From Actibacterium sp. 188UL27-1 (GTDB lineage Bacteria > Pseudomonadota > Alphaproteobacteria > Rhodobacterales > Rhodobacteraceae), in assembly GCF_016901225.1 (NCBI RefSeq), contig NZ_JAFEUL010000011.1, positions 1 to 64,000 of the forward strand: DNA of 64,000 bases, in the 5' to 3' direction. Both the position numbers and the translations under genes were made by a program. Positions 1-8,692 of the stretch are shown here, in pieces. The notes under the pieces are model-generated. The model saw only the letters and a list, made by a program, of their open reading frames with translations. It was not told the DNA's origin and did not search any database. Within the stretch, counting starts at the first letter, position 1, and each line of letters begins with the position of its first letter.

Positions 1-165
1 CGCCTTCTTGCCCCACGCGTTCAGCGTCTGAGATGCGCAACCGATCTTCGAGGAAATCGACAGGATCGCCGACCAGCGGCTCCCATGCTGCCCGGCGTGG
101 TCCAGAACCATGCGAACCGCTCGTTCGCGCAGTTCGGGGGAATACTTGTTCGTCGTCTGGCTCAT
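1..165 (-). CDS. IS3-family transposase OrfA, N-terminal part
   Basis: Codes for the first 55 residues of a small helix-turn-helix transposase subunit that binds the element ends and is normally fused by frameshifting to the DDE subunit OrfB. The minus-strand ATG is at 163-165. The start [20 protein letters not shown] is typical of the IS3 OrfA family, as is the following stretch with [11 protein letters not shown], which is the recognition helix region. The gene is cut by the window edge, so its integrity cannot be judged. It lies inside the interrupted maiA gene. Confidence 0.8.
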   Translation of the reverse strand, partial: MSQTTNKYSPELRERAVRMVLDHAGQHGSRWSAILSISSKIGCASQTLNAWGKKA

Positions 166-218
166 GATGCTCCATCCTACTCAGGAGTTGGAGCCTCCAG
201 AAAACACGGCGCGGTTCA
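1..218 (-). mobile_element. IS3-family insertion sequence, left end (partial)
   Basis: The element runs off the left edge of the window. Its inner end is placed at 218, where the minus strand reads TGAACCGC, the TGA-type terminus usual for IS3-family elements; beyond it the maiA reading frame begins. The non-coding lead between the end and the transposase start is 53 bp. The other inverted repeat and the target duplication lie outside the window, so the exact boundary is inferred from where maiA similarity stops. Confidence 0.7.
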
Positions 219-351
219 GGGCTGTCCTGTTCGCACCGTCAGAGAGGTCGACCATAGCGGTCTCATAAGGTTCCCCGGTCATGTTCAAGGCGATACGGAC
301 GCGGTAACTGGCCGAGGATTTGGGGTAGTCCCAGAGGATGGCCCCCGTCAT
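219..351 (-). pseudogene. maiA: maleylacetoacetate isomerase, 5' fragment cut by IS3 element
   Basis: The first 44 codons of a zeta-class glutathione transferase, the enzyme that turns maleylacetoacetate into fumarylacetoacetate between HmgA and FahA. The ATG at 349-351 overlaps the DUF2783 stop codon by 4 bp, as expected in an operon. The start MTGAILWDYPKSSASYRVRI contains the SSxSxRVRIAL glutathione-binding motif of MaiA. Reading stops making sense at position 218, where the IS3-type end begins. The rest of the gene, if still present, lies beyond the window. Identification is good for so short a piece, because motif, position in the pathway and start overlap all agree. Confidence 0.8.
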
Positions 352-530
352 TTCGCCGCTTCCAGGGCCAGGCGCAGCAAGTCGCGGTCGCCGATATGAT
401 TTGCAAGCACCAGGACAAGCCGTGCGGTCAAGGCATCGCTTTGATCCTTGTCCAGCCCTTCATGGGCGGCCAGCAATTCATCATAGAAGCCATCAGGATC
501 AGTAATGTTCGGCGTCAGGATCAATGCCAT
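348..530 (-). CDS. DUF2783 family protein
   Basis: A 60-residue protein starting MALILTPNITDPDGFYDELL. Small proteins of this family commonly sit beside FAD-dependent monooxygenases in alphaproteobacterial aromatic-degradation operons; their function is not known. An upstream in-frame ATG at 606-608 would run through the monooxygenase stop, so the ATG at 528-530, 4 bp after that stop, is preferred. The product is mostly helical in appearance, with no signal peptide or cysteines. It is translationally coupled to maiA downstream (ATGA overlap). Confidence 0.75.
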   Translation of the reverse strand: MALILTPNITDPDGFYDELLAAHEGLDKDQSDALTARLVLVLANHIGDRDLLRLALEAAK

Positions 531-534
531 CCGG

Positions 535-2145
535 TCAATCCTTGCCCAACGCCCGGTCCAGGGCGACCCGGATCGTCCGGGCATCGATACCGGGCCAACG
601 TCCGGCAATGTGTTGATCCGGTCTGATCAAGTAGATGGCCCCGGAATTGCCCCCCAGATAGCGCACGGCAAGCTCCGGCGTGGGATCCGGAATATGGACG
701 AGCCGCAGCTCTGGCATGTCAGGTGGTGTGGACCCGCCCAAGACAAGCAGCACAAAGTCATGGCCCAACAGGTCCAGAAGAAAGCCGTTGCCCACAGGCG
801 CATCGACACAGGCCGCTCCGGGCCGCGTCGCTGCGGGCCCGTCCAGCGCATCGGCGCTGATCAATGGAAGGCCCTGGTAAGTGCAGGGGACAGAGAGACG
901 TCCGGAATTGACCATGGGGCGCGCGAAGGGGTGGCGACCTGCCAGGTTAAGAACCGCATCGCGAAACAACCGGCTCGCTTGCGTCTTGGGGGTCATGAAA
1001 TCGGTGGCGCGAGAAGAGTTCAGGATGTTTTCATCTGCCCCATGACCGCGTTCCTGGCTATAGCTGTCTAGCAGCGGTTCGCCGGCCAGCCCCTTGATCA
1101 CGTGGTCCAGTTTCCAGGCCAGGTTTTCGGCATCCTGCACCCCGGAATTCGCGCCCCGCGCCCCAAAGGGAGAGACTTGATGGGCGCTGTCACCTGCAAA
1201 GAAGACGCGACCATGGCGGAACTCTTTCATGCGGCGGCATTGGAACGTGTAGATCGAGGTCCAGACAAGTTCATAATCGGGCACTTCGCCGGTCTGGCTG
1301 GACAGCATCGCATCCACCCGGGCGCGAATGCGATCTTCCTGCAATTCTTGGTCGCGGTCGATATCCCAGCCAAGCTGAAAATCGATCCGCCAGATATCAT
1401 CGGGCTGTTTGTGCAGCAGGGCTGATTGACCGCTATCCTTGAAGGGCGGTTCGAACCAAAACCAGCGTTCGGTGGGAAAATCAGCGGTCATGCGCACATC
1501 GGCGATCAGGAAGTTATCTTCGAACATGCGACCGTCAAAGCTGAGCCCCATCATGTCACGCATCGCGGAGCGGGCGCCATCGCAGGCGACAAGGTAATCC
1601 GCCTCGATCTGGTAGGGGCCGTCCGGTGTGTCGATGTCGAGCGTGACGAAATCCGCATGGGTTTTTAGGCCGATGACCCGATTGCGGCCACGGGTTTCGA
1701 TGGGGGCCCCTTGGGATTGAACCCTGCGGATCTCGTCCATCAGGAAACGCTCGAAATAAGGCTGTTGCAGGTTGATGAAGGCTGGGTTGCGGTGACCCGC
1801 CTCGGGCTGAAGGTCGAACGAAAAGAGCCTGTCATCGCCATGGAAGACCCGGCCCACATTCCAGATCACGCCTTTGTCGATCATCGGTTGTGCTGCGCCC
1901 AATCGGTGGGCAATGTCGAGCGTGCGTTTGGCGAAACAGATGGCCTTGCTGCCCAGACCAGCGCCCTCATGGTCATCAAGGACCAGCGCAGGTGTGCCCT
2001 TTTTGCCCAGATCAAGGGCAAGCGTCAAGCCCACCGGGCCGCCACCGACGATGACGACGGGATGCCGCACGGGGGTGCCTGTCTGCTCCGGCACCTTTTT
2101 GTAAGGGTATAGCGTGAACGCGGTTTTGTAACGAACGGCAACCAT
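535..2145 (-). CDS. FAD-dependent aromatic monooxygenase (PHBH fold)
   Basis: A 536-residue flavoprotein hydroxylase of the p-hydroxybenzoate hydroxylase/MhpA superfamily. Visible motifs are the dinucleotide-binding GGGPVG at about residues 34-39, the DG motif (CDGARSAMRD) near 189, and the FAD-ribityl GD motif (FFAGDSAHQ) near 318. Such enzymes add one oxygen to a phenolic ring using NAD(P)H. Its place between the homogentisate enzymes and DUF2783 suggests it makes a ring substrate of that pathway, perhaps homogentisate from a hydroxyphenylacetate, but the substrate is inference. The start has a good ribosome site, GAGGAG. The homologous group has long been annotated only as FAD-dependent oxidoreductase. 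Confidence 0.85.
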   Translation of the reverse strand: MVAVRYKTAFTLYPYKKVPEQTGTPVRHPVVIVGGGPVGLTLALDLGKKGTPALVLDDHEGAGLGSKAICFAKRTLDIAHRLGAAQPMIDKGVIWNVGRVFHGDDRLFSFDLQPEAGHRNPAFINLQQPYFERFLMDEIRRVQSQGAPIETRGRNRVIGLKTHADFVTLDIDTPDGPYQIEADYLVACDGARSAMRDMMGLSFDGRMFEDNFLIADVRMTADFPTERWFWFEPPFKDSGQSALLHKQPDDIWRIDFQLGWDIDRDQELQEDRIRARVDAMLSSQTGEVPDYELVWTSIYTFQCRRMKEFRHGRVFFAGDSAHQVSPFGARGANSGVQDAENLAWKLDHVIKGLAGEPLLDSYSQERGHGADENILNSSRATDFMTPKTQASRLFRDAVLNLAGRHPFARPMVNSGRLSVPCTYQGLPLISADALDGPAATRPGAACVDAPVGNGFLLDLLGHDFVLLVLGGSTPPDMPELRLVHIPDPTPELAVRYLGGNSGAIYLIRPDQHIAGRWPGIDARTIRVALDRALGKD

Positions 2146-2169
2146 CGAGCTCCTCGCTTGTCTTTTTGA

Positions 2170-3120
2170 TCAGCCCTGAAGGGCGGCCCACATGTCCAGA
2201 TCGCGTGTGTCGGTCCAGATGCGGGGATGGGCGATGCCGCGGGCCTCGTCATAGGCGCGCGAGACATTGAACGGCAGGCAATGCTCATAAATGGCATAGT
2301 CGCTGAACTTGGGATCGCAGGTCGTCCGCACTGCCTCCCACGCGTCCTTGAGGGACCCGCCGCGTGCGGCAATCCGGGCTGCCGGGGCATAGGTGCTGTC
2401 GACGAAATCCCGCGTGCTTTCAATGGCCCGGTCGACCGCCTGCTTGCCGACAAGGGCTGCACCCCTTCCCGGGGCGATGGCATCGACGTCATAGGATTTG
2501 ATCCGGTCGAGGGTGTCGCCCCAATCCGCGAAATAGCCATCCCCGCAATAGCAGGCGGAGTGATCCTCGACGATATCGCCGGTGAACATCACATTTTCAT
2601 CGGGCACATGGATCACGGCGTCACCGGCGGTATGGGCGCGGCCGATCTGGCAGATATCAACGCGGCGCTTGCCCAGATAAACGGTCATGCTGTCGCTAAA
2701 GGTCGTGGTGGGATAAGTCAGGCCGGGGATGCTTTCATGGCCTTCGAACAGCCGGGGGAAGCGCTGGAATTCGCTATCCCAGTCTTCTTGCCCGCGTTCT
2801 TCGACCATGGCGCGGGCCGCATTGGACATGATGATCTGATCGGCACCATAGGCGCTGGCCCCAAGAACCCGCACGGCATGGTAGTGGGTCAAGACCAGAT
2901 GGCTGATGGGTTTGTCGGTGACGCTGCGCACCTTTTCGATCACCTTTTGCGCCAGGCGCGGTGTCGCTTGCGCCTCGACCACCATAACGCTGTCATCGCC
3001 GATGATGACGCCGGAATTGGGGTCGCCCTCGGCGGTAAAAGCCCAAAGATCGCGCCCGACCTCGTCAAAGGTGATTGTCTTTTCGGTCATGTCGCCTTGC
3101 GAGGCGAATGCTTTGGCCAT
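2170..3120 (-). CDS. MBL-fold metallo-hydrolase of the homogentisate cluster
   Basis: A 316-residue metallo-beta-lactamase-fold protein. The ATG at 3118-3120 is chosen because AAAGGAC precedes it; a longer frame reaching 3264 would overlap fahA. The metal motif is altered: where the fold normally has HxHxDH this protein reads THYHAVRV at about residues 78-85, so the Asp and third His are replaced by Val and Arg. The later histidine (GRAHTAGD) and the bridging Asp (MFTGDIVE) are kept. It may therefore bind a single metal or act as a non-classical hydrolase, perhaps on a lactone or thioester from the pathway. The role is not established. Confidence 0.75.
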   Translation of the reverse strand: MAKAFASQGDMTEKTITFDEVGRDLWAFTAEGDPNSGVIIGDDSVMVVEAQATPRLAQKVIEKVRSVTDKPISHLVLTHYHAVRVLGASAYGADQIIMSNAARAMVEERGQEDWDSEFQRFPRLFEGHESIPGLTYPTTTFSDSMTVYLGKRRVDICQIGRAHTAGDAVIHVPDENVMFTGDIVEDHSACYCGDGYFADWGDTLDRIKSYDVDAIAPGRGAALVGKQAVDRAIESTRDFVDSTYAPAARIAARGGSLKDAWEAVRTTCDPKFSDYAIYEHCLPFNVSRAYDEARGIAHPRIWTDTRDLDMWAALQG

Positions 3121-3181
3121 GGAGTTCAGTCCTTTGATCGGCGCCGGAACCTCCGGCAGTGGGCATTGGCTGCGGAGGATA

Positions 3182-4438
3182 TCATGGAAATTGACGCGCG
3201 GGTTTGACGGTGCCGGTGCAGCTGCCAAATCCGATCCGGTAGCCGTCGCCGTGTGCCGCGCCATGCAGGGTCAGCGTGTCACCATCCTCGATAAAGGTCC
3301 GTGTCTCACCGGTATCCAGGGTCAGGGGCTCCTGGCCGCCCCATGTGAGTTCCAACAGGCTGCCGCGTTCTGATTTTTCCGGGCCCGAGATTGTGCCGGA
3401 GCCTATCAGGTCGCCGGTAGTCATGGCGCAGCCTGACGAGGCATGGTGGGCCACCTGTTGTGCGGCAGAATAATACATCTGCTTATAGTTCGTGCGGACG
3501 ATGGTCGTTGCGGGTTTGCCCGGCGGGGCCATCGTGACGGACAAATCGATGTCATACAGCATTGGCCCCGGCTCCTTGAGATAGGGAAGCAGGTCTTTTT
3601 CCCGCGCAGGCGTGGATGTGCGAAACGGCTCAAGCGCTGCTTTGGTCACGATCCACGGGCTGATCGAGGTGGCGAATGCCTTGGCTTGGAACGGGCCCAA
3701 CGGCTGATACTCCCATGCCTGGATGTCACGCGCCGACCAGTCGTTCAAAAGCACGTAACCAAAGATCATGTCATCGGCTTGCCGGACGGTGACCGGTTGG
3801 CCAAGAGGCGTTGTGCCGCCGATGATCGCCCCCATCTCCAGTTCGATATCAAGCCGCGCGCTGGGCCCGAAAGAGGGCATATCCGCACCTGGCGCCTTGA
3901 TCTGTCCATTGGGGCGGATGATGTCCGTGCCCGACACGACAACGGAAGACGCCCGCCCGTTATAGCCAATGGGGATGTGCAGCCAGTTGGGCGGCAAGGC
4001 ATTGTCCGGCCCCCGGAACATGGTGCCGACATTGGTGGCGTGGTGTTTGCCCGCGTAGAAATCGGTGAACTCCGAGACACAGACGGGCATCACGAGCTTT
4101 GCCCCTTCCAAAGGGTGCAGATAGGTCTTTGCGATCTCGCGCTCCGGTGCTCCGTCATGCAGGAGTTCGATCATTCGGCTGCGAAACGCCGCCCAAATTT
4201 CGGGCTCACGGCGCATCAGCCCGGTCCAGTCGCCCAGGCAGGCCACTGGCAGCCCGCCCAGCGCGATGACATCGTCCAACTCGGCTTCATGGGCATCAAA
4301 CAGGTAATCGCCGATCGCCACGCAACAGCGGGGAAGGTCGTCACCGTCAGGCACATAGGCGCCATAGGGCAGGTTGTTGAGCGGGAAGGGCGTGTTTGGA
4401 TCGTTCGCACTTTCAACCCAACTTTGCATCAATGGCAT
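3182..4438 (-). CDS. fahA: fumarylacetoacetase
   Basis: A 418-residue enzyme that splits fumarylacetoacetate into fumarate and acetoacetate, the last step of tyrosine/homogentisate breakdown. The full-length FAH pattern is visible: the N-terminal SH3-like region with NDPNTPFPLNNLPYG near residues 12-26, then the catalytic domain with the substrate and metal region around LDIELEMGAIIG and GYVLLNDWSARDIQAWEY, typical of the family. Length agrees with other FahA proteins. It follows hmgA by 70 bp on the same strand. A second ATG three codons in is an equally possible start, since no strong ribosome site separates them. Confidence 0.93.
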   Translation of the reverse strand: MPLMQSWVESANDPNTPFPLNNLPYGAYVPDGDDLPRCCVAIGDYLFDAHEAELDDVIALGGLPVACLGDWTGLMRREPEIWAAFRSRMIELLHDGAPEREIAKTYLHPLEGAKLVMPVCVSEFTDFYAGKHHATNVGTMFRGPDNALPPNWLHIPIGYNGRASSVVVSGTDIIRPNGQIKAPGADMPSFGPSARLDIELEMGAIIGGTTPLGQPVTVRQADDMIFGYVLLNDWSARDIQAWEYQPLGPFQAKAFATSISPWIVTKAALEPFRTSTPAREKDLLPYLKEPGPMLYDIDLSVTMAPPGKPATTIVRTNYKQMYYSAAQQVAHHASSGCAMTTGDLIGSGTISGPEKSERGSLLELTWGGQEPLTLDTGETRTFIEDGDTLTLHGAAHGDGYRIGFGSCTGTVKPARQFP

Positions 4439-4508
4439 TTGATATCTTTCAATATGACGGCCGCCTTACTCCGGGCGCTGGCTAAAAAAGGTGCACCGAT
4501 GCCAGCGG

Positions 4509-5870
4509 TCATTTCTTGCCGGGCGTGCCGTCGAATTTCTTTTCCAGATCCGACCAGCAATCGATGTAGTCGTCCTGCAACGGTGCCTCCTTTGCCGCAA
4601 AAGCTGTAAGGTGCTGTGGAAACCGCGTCTCGAACATAAAGCTCATGGTTTTGGCCAAGTATTCTGGCCCAAGTGTCGCGTTCGACGCACCCTCAAAGGC
4701 GTTCTTGTCTGGGCCATGGGGCAGCATCATGTTGTGCAAGCTCATGCCGCCTGGCACGAAGCCCTTGGGTTTGGCGTCATAGATACCAAAGATGTTGCCC
4801 ATCAGTTCTGACATGACATTCTTGTGGTACCAAGGCGGACGAAACGTATCTTCGGCCACCATCCAGCGGTTGCGGAACAGGACAAAGTCGATATTGGCCG
4901 TGCCTTCTACCCCGGATGGCGCTGTCAGGACTGTAAAGATCGACGGATCCGGGTGATCAAACAGGATCGCACCGACGGGGCAATACGTGCGCAAGTCATA
5001 CTTGCAAGGAGCGTAATTGCCATGCCAAGCCACGACATCCAGGGGCGAATGCCCGATACTGGTTTCATGGAACTGGCCCGCCCATTTGATCGTGACGGTA
5101 CTGGGTGCATCGCGATCCTCGAACGCGGCGACTGGCGTCTTGAAGTCCCGCCGATTGGCCATGCAATTCGCGCCGATCGGCCCGCGACCGGGCAGATCGA
5201 ATTTCTGGCCGTAATTCTCGCACACGAACCCGCGGGCTGGACCCTCCAGCACCTCAACCCTGTACAGCAGCCCGCGCGGCAGAATTGCGATCTCCTGCGG
5301 TTCGATGTCGATCACGCCAAGTTCGGTGCAAAACCGCAGACGGCCCTCTTGCGGGACAACCAGCAATTCGCTGTCGGCGGAATAGAAATACGCGTCCACC
5401 ATGCTTTGCGTCACCAGGTAGACATGGCTCGCCATGCCGATCTGCGTGTTGACGTCGCCAGCCGTGGTCATGGTGCGCATGCCGGTCAGCCAGGTCAGCG
5501 GCTGATCGGTGTGGGGTACCGGATCCCACCGGTATTGCCCGAGAGAGATCACGTCGGGGTCAATCAGCGGCGCTGATTTCCAATAGGGCAGATGGGTCTT
5601 GGTGAACCTGTGGGTGTGCTTGACCGATGGCCGGATGCGATAACACCAGGTGCGTTCGTTCTGGTGGCTGGGCGCGGTGAAGGCTGTGCCGGACAACTGC
5701 TCACCATACAGACCGTAATTCACCTTTTGCGGGCTGTTTCGCCCCTGCGGCAAGGCACCCGGCAGCGCCTCGGTCTCAAAATCGTTGCCAAAGCCGGGCA
5801 TATACCCGGCATGGGTTTCGGCTGTCTGACCTGCCGGATGCAGGCCGGGTTCCGCTGTCTGTTTGTTCAC
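4509..5870 (-). CDS. hmgA: homogentisate 1,2-dioxygenase
   Basis: A 453-residue non-haem iron dioxygenase that opens the ring of homogentisate to maleylacetoacetate. The iron-binding region is clear: [14 protein letters not shown] supplies a histidine and a glutamate, and [12 protein letters not shown] supplies the second histidine, matching the His-Glu-His set of the family. The N-terminal [19 protein letters not shown] is also characteristic. It is the first gene of the minus-strand catabolic operon and diverges from the MarR gene across a 69-bp intergenic region, so it is probably controlled by that regulator. Confidence 0.95.
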   Translation of the reverse strand: MNKQTAEPGLHPAGQTAETHAGYMPGFGNDFETEALPGALPQGRNSPQKVNYGLYGEQLSGTAFTAPSHQNERTWCYRIRPSVKHTHRFTKTHLPYWKSAPLIDPDVISLGQYRWDPVPHTDQPLTWLTGMRTMTTAGDVNTQIGMASHVYLVTQSMVDAYFYSADSELLVVPQEGRLRFCTELGVIDIEPQEIAILPRGLLYRVEVLEGPARGFVCENYGQKFDLPGRGPIGANCMANRRDFKTPVAAFEDRDAPSTVTIKWAGQFHETSIGHSPLDVVAWHGNYAPCKYDLRTYCPVGAILFDHPDPSIFTVLTAPSGVEGTANIDFVLFRNRWMVAEDTFRPPWYHKNVMSELMGNIFGIYDAKPKGFVPGGMSLHNMMLPHGPDKNAFEGASNATLGPEYLAKTMSFMFETRFPQHLTAFAAKEAPLQDDYIDCWSDLEKKFDGTPGKK

Positions 5871-5888
5871 CGCAACCTCCCTTACTTG

Positions 5889-5935
5889 GTTACAGAATAT
5901 TGGTTGATTTTGTAACTAACAACAGATCAAGTTAC
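5889..5935. promoter_or_regulatory. candidate MarR operators in the hmgA-marR intergenic region
   Basis: The 69-bp gap between the divergent genes contains overlapping dyads. GTTACA at 5889-5894 mirrors TGTAAC at 5911-5916. TTGAT at 5904-5908 mirrors ATCAA at 5926-5930, with TTGT/ACAA nested inside. GTTAC recurs at 5931-5935. MarR proteins bind such imperfect palindromes between divergent promoters. That this is the site is inference from position and symmetry. Confidence 0.4.
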
Positions 5936-5939
5936 GTTT

Positions 5940-6398
5940 GTGACTGATTTTGACCTCAAAGACTTCACCCCCTACCTGCTGACTATCGCAGCGGAGACAT
6001 CCAGCGCGGTGTTCCAGGCCTATTACAAAGACCGCTATGGGATGTTGCGTACGGAATGGCGGGTCTTCTTTCATCTTGGGCGCTATGGCCCGATGACCGC
6101 CAAGGAAATCTGCGACCGCGCGCGGATCCACAAGACCAAGGTCAGCCGGGCCGTCGCCGCATTGGCGGCCAAACGGTACCTGACCCGCAAGGAATTGCCC
6201 GAAGACCGCCGACAGGAAATATTGCGCCTAACGAAATCCGGTGAACTTGTGTTCAAGGAGCTTTATCGGGATGCGGCGGATTTCAATGTGCAAATGATGG
6301 CCGATTTCACGGTTCAAGAGCAGATGATCTTGCGCAAGTGCCTGATCAAAATAGCTGATCTTGATGCGCCGGAACCGGCACCCACTGACACCGGGTAA
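5940..6398 (+). CDS. MarR-family transcriptional regulator
   Basis: A 152-residue winged-helix regulator with a GTG start at 5940. The DNA-binding part covers about residues 35-100: EWRVFFHLGRYGPMTAKEI, then the recognition helix HKTKVSRAVAALAAKRYL and the wing with EDRRQEILRLTKSG, all standard MarR features. It diverges from hmgA, so it most likely represses or tunes the homogentisate operon, with homogentisate or a related aromatic acid as ligand. That function is inferred from arrangement. The ribosome site is weak. Confidence 0.88.
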   Translation: MTDFDLKDFTPYLLTIAAETSSAVFQAYYKDRYGMLRTEWRVFFHLGRYGPMTAKEICDRARIHKTKVSRAVAALAAKRYLTRKELPEDRRQEILRLTKSGELVFKELYRDAADFNVQMMADFTVQEQMILRKCLIKIADLDAPEPAPTDTG

Positions 6399-6493
6399 CG
6401 TCATCGTGGCCTGTCCGGTCTCAGGGCGTGCCGTGCGATATTACTCGCTATGCCGAACAGATCCAAAGGCCCGATGCGCTATCATGGTCCCGG

Positions 6494-6795
6494 TCATGAT
6501 GTGCCTTGAGACACTTCTTCCAGGTATTCTTCCTCGGTGATGGTGCCATCTTCGCGCTTCGCCTGACCCTGGTCATCGGGATGGAGGAAGGGTTGCAAAG
6601 GGTGTATCCGCTTTCATGCCGGGAAGAGCTGTTTGCCCGTGACATCCGGCACATACGGGGAGGATTCGATGCGTTTGTGTTCGTGAATGCAGCGCGCACA
6701 ATTCTGGAACACGACCGTGACCCCAACATCGACCACCATGTTGCAGCCCGGGAAATGGGCCATCAGATCCGCGTCCTTGGATAACTTTGTGAGCG
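6494..6795 (-). pseudogene. PNPOx-like flavin-binding protein, C-terminal remnant
   Basis: The minus strand reads a coherent C-terminal stretch: KDADLMAHFPGCNMVVDVGV, then VFQNCARCIHEHKRIESSPY, a TGA at 6614-6616, and in the same frame KRIHPLQPFLHPDDQG through EEEYLEEVSQGTS to a TGA at 6494-6496. The VFxNCxRxIH pattern resembles pyridoxamine 5'-phosphate oxidase-like split-barrel proteins, where a tryptophan (TGG) would be expected at the internal TGA. The N-terminal half is missing and an IS30-type fragment takes its place. The family call is from memory of the pattern and is tentative; the broken state is directly visible. Confidence 0.5.
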
Positions 6796-6813
6796 ATACT
6801 TGAACTGCGACGC

Positions 6814-6945
6814 CTATTGCTTCTGAGGGTAGGGGGGCCGGCCCATCTCTTCGATCATCTTGTCGCGGAACACCTCGGCCAGTGTTTTCCATCCGAGGCA
6901 TTTTCGAGATGTCGCGTTGAGGCGGTCACTGATCAGGCGTTGCCA
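6814..6945 (-). mobile_element. IS30-family transposase, C-terminal remnant
   Basis: The minus strand reads RLISDRLNATSRKCLGWKTL followed by AEVFRDKMIEEMG and ends at a TAG at 6814-6816. The RLN-x3-RKxLGxKTPAEVF pattern is the usual C-terminus of IS30-type (and related integrase-core) transposases. Only about 40 codons remain, in a different frame from the nitrilase they abut. The upstream edge, near 6935-6960, is where nitrilase similarity stops. No inverted repeat was recognised. Confidence 0.6.
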
Positions 6946-7676
6946 TGCGGGGCCTCCTTCATCGGGTCTCCGTCGCACAGCATGTCCTGTTGTTCCTTGC
7001 TGACAAGGGCGCAGGCCGCGATGACGAAACAGCCCCCTTCTACGGCATAAATCATGCTGGCGCCGTTGTTCACCTGGTGGCCCAGCGCGCAGGCCCCGCC
7101 TTCATACAGCGCCAGGTTTGGCCACGCGGCGCAGTGGATCTGCTCATTCTGGGCATACATCGCGTATTTCGAAAGCGGTTGCAGATGCGCCCAACAGGAT
7201 AACTGACCGATCCGACCGATGGCGATATCATTGATCACAAGGTCACTTCCATCCCCCTCACCAAAAACCATGCGTTCGACATGGGTTGGCTTGAGCTTGC
7301 GACGGCGCCGGATGATCTCTCCGTCTTGTCCGTAATGCCACTGCGCGATGTAGAGGCTGCCGCCAGCACGTTGGGACAGGCCGAGCGAGACCTAGATATT
7401 GTCGTCGCGGGCGGCCTTGACGATGGCCGTATCGTGGTCACTTCCGGCTTCAATCGAATTGTCGAAATAACGACCGACAAATTGCATGCCCCAGGCAACG
7501 GGGCCAAGCCAGATATGGTTGGGATAGCCGGGCAACCAGGTTTCGGGGAAGACGACAAATTTGGCTCCCGCCGCGGCGGCCTTTTCGATATGATTTGCGG
7601 CGCGAGCAACACCAGCATCGATGTCAGGGAAGGACGGTGCGGCCTGAACAGCAGCAACCTTGAACGGTTGCGTCAT
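6933..7676 (-). pseudogene. nitrilase, broken by a stop codon and 3' truncation
   Basis: A carbon-nitrogen hydrolase of the nitrilase branch that would convert nitriles to acids. The start at 7676 has a GGGAG ribosome site. Catalytic Glu (VVFPETW), Lys (RRKLKPTH) and Cys (QLSCWAHL) are all present, but an in-frame TAG at 7392-7394 interrupts the frame between Glu and Lys. The usual CWEH is CWAH, so the second glutamate is lost too. After about 248 codons the frame ends, and the missing C-terminal part (about 60 residues) is replaced by IS30-type sequence. The frame is the same on both sides of the TAG, so one nonsense change explains that lesion. Confidence 0.8.
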
Positions 7677-7817
7677 GACGTGGCTCCCTGTTGGATTACA
7701 CGATTGAATTGACAGCAGGTTCCGTCCAATCGTCAGCAGTTGCCTTTGAATACGGGCGGAAAAACTTGTGTTTTTAGGCAAAGCAGGCATTGTTGGGTGA
7801 AGTTGAGGTCAGTGGCG

Positions 7818-8692
7818 ATGGATCTCCAAACCCGATATGACACGGACGATATCGCAGTGGCTGACCGTTTTGCCTATTGGCGCGGGTCCATGTGCGACAA
7901 CTATGTGCAGCTGGGATGAGAGGCCAAAGACAGGCTTCGGTTCCAGGGCTCCATCAACATTGCGCGCCATTCATTGTTGTCGATTTCCTGCGTTTCGGGG
8001 CAAGCCCATCAGGTTGAGCGGCGCGAGCGGGATATCCGGTCCGCGTCGCAGGCATTCTATCTGTTGAGCCTTCAGATTGCTGAATCGTCACGTGTTTCGC
8101 AATTTGGTCATGACGCCGTTTTGCATCCCGGTGACATGGCGCTGTACTCCAGCAGCGAGCCCTATCGTCTGGATCTGTCCGCCGGTTTTGGGCAGATGGT
8201 GGTGCAATTGCCGGCGGAGATGCTGACGGACCGGTTGCCCCAAGCCAGATCACTGACGGCCCACAAGATCAGTGGCCAATCGGGGATCGGGAAACTGGTG
8301 CAGGAGACATTGGTTGACTTGATTGCCACGTGTCTGGCGGCGTCGGGTCCTGAGAAATACGCATTGTCCCGTCCTGAACAGCAGGTGATATTGCGCGCAA
8401 AGGCGTTCATCCGGGATATCCCCAGCTTGACCGCACGCGCGTGGCAGAGGAGGTGAGCCTGTCGGTGCGGGGGCTTGGTGAGATTTTTCCCAAGGAAGAT
8501 CAGCCGATTGGTGCCGACATCCGGGAGCGTCGGCTGGAGAGGGTTGCCGCTGATTTGCGCGAGGCGCGGTTTGCCCGCCAATCCATCGGTGAGATTGCCT
8601 TTCGATATGGGTTTTCGAACATGCAGAATTTCTTGACCCTGTTTCGAACCCATTTCGAGCGCAGCCCGAGGGATTTTCGCCGGTCGCGCTGA
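7818..8692 (+). pseudogene. AraC-family regulator, broken by a stop codon and a frameshift
   Basis: A regulator of about 290 codons with an AraC-binding-like N-terminal domain and an AraC helix-turn-helix C-terminus (EIAFRYGFSNMQNFLTLFRT, then HFERSPRDFRRS). It diverges from the nitrilase gene, so it probably controlled it. The ATG at 7818 starts MDLQTRYDTDDIAVADRF. A TGA at 7917-7919 breaks the frame after 33 codons and the frame then continues unchanged to about 8425. There a shift moves the reading to another frame that carries the DNA-binding domain. With two independent lesions it is unlikely to make a working protein. Confidence 0.8.
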
